This document shows, one piece after another, positions 1-11,968 of a stretch of DNA of 64,000 nt; position 1 is the first letter of the stretch, and every line of letters starts with the position of its first letter. Source of the DNA: Dipylidium caninum (lineage: Eukaryota > Platyhelminthes > Cestoda > Cyclophyllidea > Dipylidiidae). Below the pieces are notes generated by a model. It ran no database searches and had not been told where the DNA came from. It saw nothing but the letters and a program-made list of their open reading frames with translations. A program made the position numbers and the translations under genes. The stretch spans positions 1,612,001 to 1,676,000 of the forward strand of contig QEYB01000180.1 in assembly GCA_017562135.1 (NCBI GenBank). Direction: 5' to 3'.

Positions 1-2803
1 GGTAAGTCTTTGCCTAAATTTTCGCCGAATTACAGGTTTACTTGGGAATTTTAAATGTGTTACACTTCCTCATAATCGACTTAATCAAGAATCCTTATAT
101 ACAAGATATATGGAGGATCTTAAATTTGCTACTGAGTGCGGAGTAATTTTTTTGTTTCTAATGCAAGTTCAAAAGGTTGACTTTGTATTTACAAATTTCG
201 CTGATAATGGGGATATGATCAAAGAAACTCGGCTCAATATTTCCGAAACTACCAAGGTATTTGCGAAGATAATGACCCGAGAATCAGTCAAAAAGTAAGG
301 CTCGATTGGTACATCTCATAGCATAGCCTTCGAGAACTCATAGCCGCTTCAGATGGTCTTTTGATCTGTCGTAGCGGCTTGGCTATGCACTATCATCCTG
401 AGAGAGTTTTCAAATTACAGAAATTTATCATTGGTCATTGTAACGTAGCGGAAAAGCCCGTGTTTGTAACAGGGCAGTTAGTCGAATCGATGATTCACAG
501 GCCGAGGCCGACGCGTGCTGAAGCCTCTGATATTGCAAATGCCGTACTTGATGGAGTTGATGGTCTTTTATTAACGATTGAAACATCCTGGGGTATGCAT
601 CCATTCGATACCGTCGATGTTGTCGATAATGTAAGTTGGAACTTATTCTTTAGAACACTTTCTGATTTAAGGTTTGTCGTGAAGCAGAGCGTGTTATTTC
701 TCATGATATTTCCCGGGCCGAGCTGAATTACTCTCGATTAATGCGCGGCAAGGCTAACGCGGCTATAAAAAATGTGACCGGCGCCTCTGCTGTGGAAGCA
801 GCAGACAGTTGTGGTGCATCTGCGATATTCGTGGTAACTACAACAGGAATGTAAGTTTAAAATAAATTACCACGACTTAACTCTTAGAACATGTGCTTAT
901 TATTTTAATGCAATCGACTTGGTCAAAAAAAACTGTTTCATTCCTTCTACCTTCCGAAAAATTATCTGAAGTGGGTTGCGGTGTTTGTCATTTCAGGTCA
1001 GCCATGTCCATTGCCATGTTGAGGCCATCCTGTGTGGTGATTGCAATTACCGTTGACATTGCTGTGGCCCGTTATTGTCTGGCCTATCGAAGTTTGCACC
1101 CATATCTCTACACCGGTGAGTAAGTATGTATTTACTTTGTCGCCAGACTGGCCCACCAGTTCGGGAACTTAAAACTAAACATTAAACTTGGTCGAAGGGC
1201 ACCGGTAGAACGTCAACATCTGAATTCTATGCATTGAAAGTCGTATCCTTTTAATAGTGACAAATTACTAGTGTGATCTTTGATTCACTGAAATCACGTC
1301 GCAATCGTCCACGCCTGTTTCACGCCCTCCTGCTCTAAAGACTATTTATAATCAGATCCTTGAAGACTATTCTGACCACTGATTTATTGCGAAAGATCAC
1401 ATCTGACTACCTTCTGTTTGTTATCCTTTTTACAAATGATACCTCTTGATGGGATAGTGATGGTGGGTGGTTAACTGCATTTTATGTGGTTCTGAACCCC
1501 TCCGACTTGCCAAATGCGTAGTTGCCTGGTTTTCCAGGTTTAACTGGGAAAGTTCGATCTTTTTGATTGTATTTGAGATACTCTGGCTGTGATTTGTCAT
1601 GAGAACTTCGCACCCCTAGGAGGGGAGTTATCCTTTATTCAAAAGCAATAAATATAACTAAAAGTCTCTGTCACACACGCAATTTCTCACCCTTCTCTCC
1701 GAGGCTGACTTCTTATTTTAACGGCAAATCGGCAAAGTGCCAGCGCACCATAGGGACGTGTCCGTCTGTTTATATTCACTAATTATCCTTGAAAATCCTA
1801 AAATTTATCGTTGCGAAGTACCTGGTGCTGGCACAGACGTAAACGCGCTTTCGGTGGTGAGCCCTCGCATGTGGTGAAAAACGGTCCCTACTTTTTGGAG
1901 CGGAGGGCTGTGGCACCACCTTCTGCTCCCCATCAGCAAACAACGGCTTGGGCGTTTAGGTCGTGGTGGGGGGTGTATTTCACAAACCCAACCTCACTGC
2001 CCCGAAATGTCAAGGACTGCCTCAGCGGTGTGTGCTATTTGAGGGAATTCAATCGGAGCCGCTCACGTTTGTTCCAGTGCCAATTGTTTGCATTTTACAC
2101 AGCGAGGATTCCACCCTGTCTTCATTTTTTGCCCGAAGCCGATGAGAATGTCTTGGTTTTTGACACTCACGGTTTTAGAAGCATTAATTCATTTCCTGAA
2201 ATAATTTCTCGCCTTATACTAAGATGATTCCCGTCGTCAATGTCATTAATACCAGCTAGAATCCTTTACAAAATATCCGACCTAAAGTCTATATTGCCTT
2301 ATACTAACTGCAACTTCTCGCTAACCATAAAGTGCTGACATAATTGTTCACATGGATGCAGTAGTGGCAGTGTTTGATGGAAGTACTGAGTCCACCGCTG
2401 ATTGATAGGCGAGCGCGCGGCGGAGTGGTGCGCAGACATCGACAACAGGATAAACGCTGCCATTGAGAACGCGCGGCGCAGGGGCCTGGTGAAGGGCGGT
2501 GATCGCATCATTGTGGTAACGGGCTCCCTGGGCACCAGTGGAAGCACAAACAGCATCCACATCTTCACACTGGAGGAGGAGCACTCGAAGCTGCGCATTG
2601 TCGGCTCATCGCACGAACTGACACAAGTGGAAAGCCCCTGGACCATGGACAACCCTGCTGCCTTCAATTTCCCTGTTGCTGATGGTGCGGATCGGGCGCG
2701 TCAAGCACGACAGGCTTTCGGTGCGGGACCGCGTTACTCCGTCATGCTAAGTCGGGGTAACAGCGTTTTTGGGGGCGTCAAAGATATGCGTGTGCCCCTC
2801 TAA
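1..2803 (+). CDS. PK: Divergent pyruvate kinase, copy 1 (5' exons off the window)
   Basis: Pyruvate kinase normally makes pyruvate and ATP from phosphoenolpyruvate and ADP in the cytosol. Seen exons: base 1 (end of an upstream exon), 36-142, 176-294, 327-630, 672-850, 997-1115 and 2409-2803, all with GT-AG introns and one frame of 408 codons including the stop. The first covers the end of the B domain (VTLPHNRL), then the A domain (DLKF, VDFVFTNF, RPTRAEASDIANAVLDG, ETSWG) and the C domain (LVKGGDRIIVVTGSLGTSGS). The lysine of the K-I-E motif is kept (VFAKIMTRE), but the following glutamate is Met and the aspartate of the usual ARGDLG motif is Gly (CRSGLA), so both Mg2+ ligands are missing. 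After the usual family end there is an extension of about 80 residues ending in DMRVPL. It is the tandem paralogue of the gene at 4952. It may be a non-catalytic pyruvate kinase-like protein; family assignment is very safe, activity is doubtful. Confidence 0.93.
1116..2408 (+). other. Large last intron of pyruvate kinase copy 1
   Basis: A 1293-nt intron (GTGAGT...TGATAG) splits a glycine codon, at the same place and phase as the 289-nt last intron of the second copy. It holds an open frame of 138 codons (1811-2227) with no recognisable family motif, which I treat as chance. No repeat or mobile element is evident. Confidence 0.8.
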
Positions 2804-4951
2804 AGCTCTTTCCTCCCTCCCTGGCCACATTCCCCAGTTCTTCTTCGCACCCACATTCAATGTTTACTTGTAGCGTTAGATCGACGTCTTTTTATCGTAA
2901 TTCCTTTTACACCCGTCGATCACCTTGGAAGCATAGGGTCATCATTGAAGAAATATACGCCAATTTAAAATTTGTATTTTGAGATTATGCTGTGTGTGCT
3001 ATGAGCGCTCCACACGAACTCGGGTGTATGGAGGCCTGGAGTCCTTAATAGAATCGTAGTCACTCTCACTTTAGTGGGTCTCTCGGCGAAATAGTCGTTA
3101 CTTATAGGCGTCTGCAGTGGAAGTTCTGAGCCTTGTTTGCGCCTTAGTAAAATTAATTGGCATAGGTAACGGTCTTGGGTTTTCTGACAATCGCTCGCAA
3201 CACCGACGTACCTATTTATACTTGCTAATGGCGTTGACTTAACTTTGGCATCAATTTCAGGTGACTGTTGACGCGCTAACGTGGTTCTTAAAGTGAAGAG
3301 CATGTTTACGAAAAGTACTAGGGCAAATTTTGTTAATTTCGACTACGAAGAATAATGGAGTCGAGAAAAAAAGGAGTCTCCGCTGGTCTGTCTACATGGG
3401 CACAGACAACTGTTTGTGCGATCCTGATTTCGTGAAAGTCAATGTGTATTATGCACCTTTGAGACATTGCCGTCTGCAGTCCACATTCTCCTTTCAGAAG
3501 CTTCCAAATATTAAAGTCAACGCTATTTTACCTTTATACACAAATGTAGCTGATGTTCTGGTTGCTAAATTTAGTCGAGGTGAATCGAAAAGTTCACTTT
3601 TTAAAACAAAATTCGGGTATTATCAAGCAAAATGAAACAGACAACCAGTCTTTCCTCATAACAAATTTGCACCTGTAGTTACCTCAAGCTCACGAGCTAA
3701 GTTGTCAGCGATTAGCTGTTTCTGGCACATAAATGAACCTTGCCTTGCTGGATCCTCGGAAATCACTTCGGGAACGGAGCCAGTGGTGATGACCCAAAGC
3801 AACGCAATGCCAAATGGGAGGAGGGGAAAGGCCAAGAGGATGCTATCGGGCGCCGATTCACCCCAACCGCTCCGCGTGTCCACCGCGGAATTCCCCCTGC
3901 GTTTTAAGCGCTGGTCAACTGCATAAGTACGTACAGTTACAGCGTTAAAACAGCCATCACCATTTTAACAAAATCGCCATAAACCTTCCAGAAACAAACT
4001 CCGCATATGTGGTGGCGTAGAAATCTCGAATGCACTTAGGAGGATCATCGAACTCTTTGTGGGAAACGAAGTAGAACACTTCATCGCTCATGCCAGCATT
4101 GAGCTTGAAAAGGATGCGCAACCCAAGCTGTACGCCAAGGACCTTAAATGCTTCCGGGATAGCTAATAAGGAGTGCCTTATGAACGTATTTCACACTAAA
4201 ATTAAAAGTAATTATTGGGAGCGAGGTCTGACTCATGGTGCCAAATGTAAAAAGAGAACCACATGAATGACCGATCTTACCTTGCTTTTCTTCCACGAAA
4301 TCTCATTTTTCAGCGGTTTCCCTCAAAAAATTTTAACTGGTAGTTAGAGGGTGGGTAGATAATGACAAATAGTTACTATAAAAATTTAGAAATGAAGGGG
4401 TATACAAAAGAGAGTAGGTAAATATGTCTTAAATACCGTGATAGAGGATTTCATTAAACCCTTATATCGGATGCATTACTTAGAATTGTAGCGTGTGATA
4501 GTTACGCGATGGCGTTTAGGGTCCTTCTGCAGGTCTTACAATACGGTTACTTCCGTAAATGGTTCGGTTAAAAAACGCTGAAAGCCGGATTTTATGTTGT
4601 GAGTGGCAAAACTCGAGTTCTTGGATTTTTGAAGGGAAACTAACGTAAGCGGTCTGCTAAGGCGATGACGTATTTTATGGAAAATATATGAATATTGCTA
4701 TTTGGATTTTGCAACATGAGGTTAGTGGTTTGAAAAATTTTTACAAAGCTTTGCTGAAATCCCACAAACATTTTATACTCGTGTCTCTTTATTCTAAGTC
4801 AACATATTTAAGTTTTAAGTAAATAGGGTGTATATTGCCGCGAACTCGTTACTAACAGATTTAAAATATGTTCTTAAATTTTTTAATTAACTAATTTCAT
4901 GAACTTTTGAAGGACGCGCACCTATTTGCGCTCTCTTTGGTGGCGTCCGCA
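2804..4951. other. Spacer between the two pyruvate kinase copies
   Basis: About 2.1 kb without a supported gene. The short open frames (for example 3330-3635 plus, 2965-3303 minus, 3656-3926 both strands) overlap on opposite strands and show no family motif. The part from about 4200 to 4900 is AT-rich and should contain the promoter and 5' UTR of the second copy. A possible 3' splice site (TTTTGAAG, ending at 4912) lies 39 nt upstream of its chosen ATG. Confidence 0.6.
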
Positions 4952-7545
4952 ATGGCCTTCTCTGCCACTGATCTCCAATCTCAATCTGAAAATGCGCTAG
5001 ATATCTTGCAAAACGCTTCAAAGGGTCTTTTGATGACATCAAAGCCATTTGCACGTCTGCATTACACATGCAACTTGGACATTGATCAGGTTGCGGATAA
5101 TATTCGGCAAACATCTATTGTATGCACCTTAGGTAGGTTATGCTAAATAACGCACTCTCCAAGGTAAATCCTGGAAGACAAAAGAAAGTGTGCTAAAAAT
5201 GATGGATGCAGGAATGGACATTTTGTTAATTAATCTTAGCATGACACCCCGTGATATTTGTAAGGAAGTTATTCAATATGTGCGCGAAATTGAAAAAGAA
5301 TCAGACTACGAACGGCTTCTTGGCGTCGCCATGGATATGACAGCTGCGCCAGTGCGCACAGGAATTTTTGAGGGAGTATGTTTGCTGAACACTAATGTTA
5401 TTTGTTAAGGGTCCCTCATACGAAGCAAACTTAAAAGAAGGAAATCGTGTAACGCTGACTTTAGATGAACAGTATAAATTCAAATGCACCACAGAAATGA
5501 TTTTTATCAATACAAAATACTTCCCCCAATTAATCCATAGCCTTCACAAAGGCGATAGGGTGTATCTTGATGATGGTCAAATTACACTCATCGTGAAAGA
5601 TACAGGATTGGATTGTGTTAATTGCATGGTGGAAGAAGGAGGTACTCAACGGAGGATTACGTTATACATTTAAGGTTTAATTGGAGGCTATAAGCGCGTA
5701 ACCTTGCCGAGAGACCGTTTGTATCAAGAATCAGTGCAATTAAACTACTTAAAGGATTTAAAATTTGCTGCTGAATGTGGAGTATGTTCAACCATTCTTA
5801 TGACAGTCAGGTTGACTATGTTTTCACAAGTTTTGCTGAAAACAGAACAATGATTGACTTGGCACGCAATCATTTACCTGGTACGACAATGGTGTTTGCA
5901 AAGCTAGAGACGCGTGAGGCGATCAAAAAGTAGTTCATGTTTTTATCCTATGAAATATTTCTTAGCATTCATGATTTAATCTCGGCCTGCGATGGTCTTG
6001 TCATTCGACGCAGTGATCTGGCCATGCAGTACACTCCCGCAAAAATATTCAAGTTGCAAAAATACATAGTTGCTCATTGTAATATTGCCGAAAAACCAGT
6101 GTTTATTATCGAACAATTGTTGGAATCAATGGTTTCTAAACCACGACCAACACGGGCGGAATCATCAGATATTGCTAATGCTGTTCTGGATGGAGCTGAC
6201 GGTCTTGTTTTGACTATGGAAACGTCCTGGGGAATGTATCCGCTGGATTCCGTCCGCTTTGTCGACAATGTAAGTAATTGTTTAGTTGATTTGGCCTCTT
6301 GTGCATGCTCTTCCTCTAGATATGTCGCGAGGCGGAACGCGCAGTCTTCCACCACGAGACCCGTGGGCAGCTGAAGCACTGCCGAATGCAACGAGAGCAA
6401 AGCTCCTCCGACATTCGAGCAGTTACTGGTGCCTCGGCTGTCGAAGCTGCTGCCAGCTGCAACGCGTCCGCCATTTTTGTTATCACTACGACTGGCGCGT
6501 GAGTGGTTCTGGTATCTGGCCCGATCTCTTTTCACACTTCATTTTTTCTTAGTGTTAGACCTTTGCCCATTCGCTGTATGCATTTGCGGTTTTTGACGGC
6601 GGTGGATTGCCTCAAAACGGTAGTAGGCGTCGATTTGTATGAAAATCAAAGTCTTACTGTTTTTGTCCCCATCTAACATTCATGTTTCTAAAATGTCTTC
6701 TTCATTGAGGAATCCTTGTATTTTTAGATCGGCCTCGTCAATAGCGATGTTACGACCACCATGCTCCGTAGTCGCAATAACTCTCGACGTTTCCGTGGCA
6801 CGACACTGTCTCGCTTATCGCGGCCTGCATGCTTACGTTTATACAGGTAAACCAGAAGTTTTAATTTGTTCAAAGTGGAGAAGTAGGCACATAATTTTCC
6901 TCCCCCTGAACGAGTTTCTCGTCCTTCCTATTGAGACATATCAGAAAAAAAGGTTCTTTCTTTAATTTTAAATTTCTCAAAGGCTACTCAAACTTAATAC
7001 TTTTTTGTTTCTCGCTGAGTATGTTCACAACAGTCGGTAAGAATCGAATCGGTTTGGAAGTCAGTTACCTTCTGACTTGAGTTCAATTTCTTTACTCTTA
7101 TCCCATTCTCTGGACGAAATATCGAACAAACGCAGGTGAAAGCGAAAACGATTGGGCGTTGGACATAGACAACCGGATTAACGCGGCCATTGAGCACTCA
7201 CGCAACAGGGGACTCGTGAAGGGCGGCGATCGTATCGTCGTGGTGACAGGATCCCTGGCGACCAGTGGAAGCACAAATACGATGCAGATTTTCACACTGG
7301 AGGAGGAGCACTCAAAGTTGCGCATTGTGGGTTCTTCAAACGAGACTACTGGAGTGCAGGAAGGCCTTCCACATCTAGCAGACCTTTCCTTGGGGCAGAA
7401 GCAGCAAGAAGGGGAGGAAATGGATGTCGCGGAGGAACTAAGACTCATTCAGACTGCCCCTTCGCGGCGTCCGCGATTTTCCGTCATGCTCTGCAGTGGT
7501 AAGAGCGGCTGCGGTGGTATCAGTGATATTCGCGTGCCCCTTTAG
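4952..7545 (+). CDS. PK: Divergent pyruvate kinase, copy 2 (complete, 9 exons)
   Basis: Exons 4952-5132, 5164-5375, 5410-5641, 5675-5781, 5811-5929, 5966-6269, 6320-6498, 6728-6846 and 7136-7545 total 1863 nt, exactly 620 codons plus stop. The first six introns are only 29-50 nt (31, 34, 33, 29, 36, 50). The start chosen is the ATG in GCAATGG, the first Met in the open frame. Domains: N-terminal segment (TSIVCTLG near residue 60), A domain, B domain (YLDDGQITLIV), rest of A (VFAKLETRE, RRSDLAMQY, RPTRAESSDIANAVLDGADG, METSWG) and C domain (VKGGDRIVVVTGS). The Lys, Glu and Asp that hold substrate and Mg2+ are present. However, the usual ARLNFSHG is replaced by LLINLSMT, losing the active-site Arg, and DTKGPEIRTG by DMTAAPVRTG. 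Family enzymes are usually 475-530 residues; the excess is partly an 80-residue C-terminal extension shared with copy 1. Family assignment is secure; whether it still makes pyruvate is open. Confidence 0.95.
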
Positions 7546-10500
7546 GCTCCCATATAAAAGTACTCCGTTTGCCCTATTTATTCATTTGCCTTTCTTCCAC
7601 AATCTCGTCTCGACTGGCTTTCATAGGAGATCTCAAACGCTAACATCCCCTAGCCGTCCTTACATCGGTACTATCGGGTGAAGAGCGAGTAATTGTCGGG
7701 CTCTCACACCCACTCGCATGCGCACCTTTCCCCCCTGCTCCACAGATGGCTGTTTACTATTTATCATGACCTAAAATATAAAACGGAGTGCCACCGTCTT
7801 ATTGTCTTCTTGTTAACCCTCCAACCGGAAGTCTAATCTGGTGATTGCCGACCCTCAAGCAGAACGAAAATAAAAATGGTGTCAACTTGTGAAGTAGAAG
7901 CCTTATGTCATTTCGACTTTCGTCTTCTATGTAAACGCTCCGGTCTGGCATCCTTCCAAAATGGGGATCAAGAAAAATTGTACTGGTCCAAGAGTAGAGG
8001 CAAAGGGCTAGGTGCAGGATGGTCTTCTCTCATTAATTTTTGTCCCACCATTCAACTAATCGGTTGAATCGCGGGACCTCTGAAGGTTGGGCAAACATTC
8101 GCAATTACACGTGGCTACGACCCATTTTATTTGTTTGCCCGACGTCCAGTTGTCGTGTTTATTAGAAATATTTGTTAACGTGCAAAATGGCCCACACTTT
8201 GCTTTCAATTCGGTTTGATCAACAAAAGTCGTCCATGGTACTTGAACACCAACTGGTGCATCTCCTTCCATTACTTCGCTGAACTGCAACGACCACGGCG
8301 ACCGGTGTTGATAACCGCAGCCCTCCCCACCAATCTGCATAATATTGTTTTCGCTGCATTTGCTTTACCGACTAAAGCACCGAAAGTCTGGCAAAATTTC
8401 CGCGCCTTGTTCCGCCTCAATGGGGCGAAGGCAAAAGCCAGTGTGCGAAAAAGTAGCCAATGGCCTTTGTGGACACTTCCCCACCATCGCCTGTAAACTT
8501 TCAGTCTGTAGGTCAGGAAACGAAGTGCTCCCAAAATCCCCTTGGTCGCGCAGTGGCGACGTCAGTCAAGTTGTCACGTAGTCTCTAGTTTCACAATCCA
8601 ATCGTTGTTCCGAAAATCCGCCCAGTATTGACACTGTTTGCATCTGCGTCGTCACTGGGCCTTGCATGGTCAGTCTCTACAAACACTCATTGCCAAAATG
8701 GGAAATAATCCGAGCTGCCTAATTTTCCGTCACCTCTATTCGTGCGTTCACGTAAATTCTCCATAACATTTCGGAAGTTCGAAATTACTCCACCTAGTTA
8801 AGCTTTAAATTTACCTTGCAATAGTGAGGTCATGAAGACTATGAAGACCACCTTTAAGCAGACAATATGTGCCGCCCACTAAATTCGAGCTGATTAGTTA
8901 CTAAGACAAGTCGAGATGGAGGAGCAGAATTGGGCACTCAACACTTTATTAAAATCGTCTTGCACATTTCAATCAAATTACGTGGGCTGATAAAATAATT
9001 TTCAAACACTCACTGCCTACAAGTTTCGCGCAATCTTCCGAAACGTAGAACTGTCTTTTACTATACCAGAACTTTCACCGTCTTTTGTGGCCTAAATAAC
9101 GACATCTTCAGACTTAATCTACTAGTACTATGTACTTATGAGTGTGCACACGCAATAGCCCCCCTTGGGACGGACACACACCGAAACGAAATGCTAATTT
9201 ATACCGAAAGCCATCTGAATCAGGACGTGAGAGGCTCTCGATGCCTACGACATTAAATGTAACTCTACTTTCTTATTAATCTGAATATATTTATAAAAGT
9301 GGCCCAATGTGAAATAAGTCTATAGGACTGCCCAAAAAACTTATTTAGTGCATATAATTTGATCAGTGTCAGTACATTCCAGATAATACTAAGGTTCTAT
9401 GGATAAATTGAATAAACTCCAATCGAAGTTCGAAATAACTAGGTGTTCGCGAAACATTACACTACTCAAGACCACCCCTCTAAACGTAGGAAAAGCTGTG
9501 GCCGGTAAGCCAACAAGGTCCAAGGAAAAAAGAGCACGGCTGACAATTTACGACCCCGTCAAGTAAGGAAAGACAAGGATATCATATCAGTATGACCATG
9601 TTGGGGGCTTTGGTCGAGTTCGGTAAAAGCAGCTTTCTGAGATGTCTCGATGGATCAGAGGCGCTTATGTTTGCAATTCGAAGACGCTGTCCATGATACG
9701 CCAAAAACCGCCGAGTAGCAATAGTTGCACTTGCGTGTAGTACTGGTACACAAAGGTGGCGCATGTAGCGGATTATGTGCAAACTACATTGGTCCAGAAG
9801 GTTTCGGGGCACTTTACGAATAGGGAATTCACGTAGTCACATATTCCAAGGAATAGTACAAACGTAAATTGGTCTCGTTACTGTCATTTCAACAAAAATA
9901 GCCTGAGCGAGGTGATTCATACCTGCGGTAAAATGATCTAGGGCGGAGAATCATATTCACACTTTTCAAACATGAACTAACTGCCGAGACTTAACACTCA
10001 TTAAACAGGACTTAAATGGTTTAACACCTCAATGCGAAATACGGGATACCCCATATCTGGCTTCATGTTTAGTGTCTAAGATTGATACTGGGGTACGTTT
10101 TCAAATATATCAAATTGTTCGAGGCAGGGGACATCCATTCCACCCCTAACAGTGCAACCCCAAACTCCGAAACACCCGATAGTTTCCACAGAAAAAAGGA
10201 GCTTGCCTTTGCTCAGATAAGATTTACATGAAGCACGACGGTGGTAGGTGAGGACAGAGGGATGCGAAAATCAGGCCCGTCGAAGATTGTAAAATAACTC
10301 GCTATGCAGTGAATCAAAATCAAAGGCGATACGAAAGTTGAAGCCGGAAGCCAGTTATAAGGTACACACAACCACTGAAGTAGGTCCCCTACTTTTGTGG
10401 GTCGCCGTACCAGGCCACCAACTGCGTAACCACGCATAAAGCGAGAAATCGGAGTGTGGGGCAGATGAAAAGGATCTGGTATCCCGGTCGCAGGCACAAA

Positions 10501-10878
10501 TCAGGCCGGTAGACAACCACCAAAAAGCAACCCTAGTGCAAAAGAGCCGGTCTGAAAATATCCAAAGAGCGAGTGACAAGCCTACCACGTCACCGTAAGG
10601 CCCGCCATAGCCCCAGATGCGCAAAGGCCGTAGCTTTTCCCCACTGAATTCGTCCATTACTAAAACCATGATTCGAATCCTGCGTTAAACACACCACAAT
10701 ATCCGCAGACTTATTCATATCTGACGCAGGGGCGATGTGCAACGCCTACAAAAAAACACCAGAGCCCACAACTAAAATACTACAGAAACATAAGACAAAA
10801 TAAAGCCAGATAGAAAGCAAAAACGGGGCATGACCAGTCAGACCTGCCGCGTGACAGCATAGAAACTTTATTCTACAG
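7546..10878. other. Intergenic region downstream of the pyruvate kinase pair
   Basis: About 3.3 kb with no supported gene. An AATAAA hexamer at 7869-7874, 324 nt after the stop of copy 2, is a possible polyadenylation signal. Overlapping minus-strand open frames at 10213-10669 occupy two frames of the same DNA without family motifs, so I treat them as chance. Composition is near neutral and I see no tandem repeat. Confidence 0.55.
10867..10872 (-). terminator. Polyadenylation signal AATAAA of RPL36
   Basis: TTTATT on the plus strand reads AATAAA on the minus strand, beginning 6 nt after the RPL36 stop codon. It implies a very short 3' UTR, as is common for ribosomal protein mRNAs. Confidence 0.6.
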
Positions 10879-11223
10879 CTATTTATGACGCAAGCTCTTG
10901 ACAACAGCCATTAACTCTTCCCTCTTTTTCTTCGCACGTCGATGACCGCCAACTCGAGCCTTAAGGAACTTCAGAGCGCGCTTTTCTCTGTCATTCTTGA
11001 GCAAATCCAGGGCACGCCTTTCAAACGGGGCAAATCCAACGATTTCACGGACGAGAGCACGAATGAATTTTGATTTCTTCCCCGAATGCTATCAAAAAAA
11101 TAAGCAGGATGGGGATTAACTCACGCTATTAGAGCTAGCTGGTTTTATACGTTTGACATGTTTTGTACGCCGATAACCTCGCTCCCGGCCAACGCAGACA
11201 GGATACTTGCGGATATGGGACAT
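10879..11223 (-). CDS. RPL36: 60S ribosomal protein L36 (eL36)
   Basis: A component of the large ribosomal subunit in the cytosol. Minus-strand exons 11223-11125 (33 codons, starting [20 protein letters not shown]) and 11088-10879 (69 codons plus stop) join across a 36-nt GT-AG intron (11124-11089), giving 102 residues against about 105 in human. The conserved core is plain: [20 protein letters not shown], then [20 protein letters not shown], then [10 protein letters not shown]. The protein is very basic, as expected. The ATG at 11223 opens the reading frame and aligns with the family start. The next gene on the same strand begins its stop codon 745 bp upstream, so the two are probably transcribed separately. 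Small size and the intron explain why it is easy to overlook. Confidence 0.97.
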
Positions 11224-11968
11224 CACGAGACGAGTCGGAAGGTCCGGGCGGAGCGGGATTCAGTTAGCTTAAACAATGTCGCAAAGAATTAAGTCACTAA
11301 AACAGCGTGGTCGTCAACATTCAAGATGTAATTCAAGGATTTTTAGACGGTTAGGTATAAAGGTTTTGGCGGCTGAGATTCACCATTGTACATGAACCAG
11401 TGTAACACAAAGGTCAAGTGCATTATTTCCAATTGTGATAGTGTAGATGTGACGCTTTGAATCTATAGGCATTTTTACAGCACGAGTCCAACAAAGTCGG
11501 TGTACGGCCTCCAATTCAATAAATATGTAAAATACTTGACATGTGAAGTATCATTGTCGTCATTTCAGAATCAATATTATGCCATCGCATCACCTTCTTA
11601 ACTACTGATATCGTCTTATATTTTGATGCATTCTACAAGTCTTGGGCATCAGGCAATATGAAAGGAGTTCCCCTAGCGAAATTATATCGCACTAAATAAT
11701 TTCTCTTCTAATAATTTTATTCATTACTGGTACAGCGCATTGAAGAAATCAATGTGCGTATTAGTGTTGTCATGCGATTTGCGTCCTGCGCTCACTTTCC
11801 TCCCTATCTCCGGTATTACACCAGCTTCTTCATTCGACAGACTTATAACTCTTAGGTGATGGCTTGTATTCCTCCACAGGTCTGTCTTTCTTCTAACCTG
11901 ACTTAAGTAGGAAATGCACGTGTATCGCAACGCTTTTACTTTTCACATTAATGCTTTTAGTACTCTTA
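11224..11968. other. Spacer between RPL36 and the pseudouridine enzyme gene
   Basis: 745 bp that must hold the RPL36 promoter and the 3' UTR of the upstream minus-strand gene. An AATAAA on the minus strand (11716-11721), about 250 nt past that gene's stop, is a plausible polyadenylation signal. No gene is seen. Confidence 0.5.

Noticed and set aside
1811..2227. 138-codon open frame in the last intron of pyruvate kinase copy 1
   Set aside because: No domain, no splice or start support, and the intron borders around it are fixed by the paralogue.
6074..6535. 153-codon antisense open frame over pyruvate kinase copy 2
   Set aside because: Shadow of a confidently spliced gene on the other strand; its sequence is the antisense of conserved codons.
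10213..10669. Two overlapping minus-strand open frames of 94 and 104 codons
   Set aside because: They use two frames of the same DNA, have no motif, and show no splice or start context.
10668..10678. GATTCGAATCC resembling a tRNA B box
   Set aside because: No A box at the right distance on either strand and no cloverleaf could be drawn.
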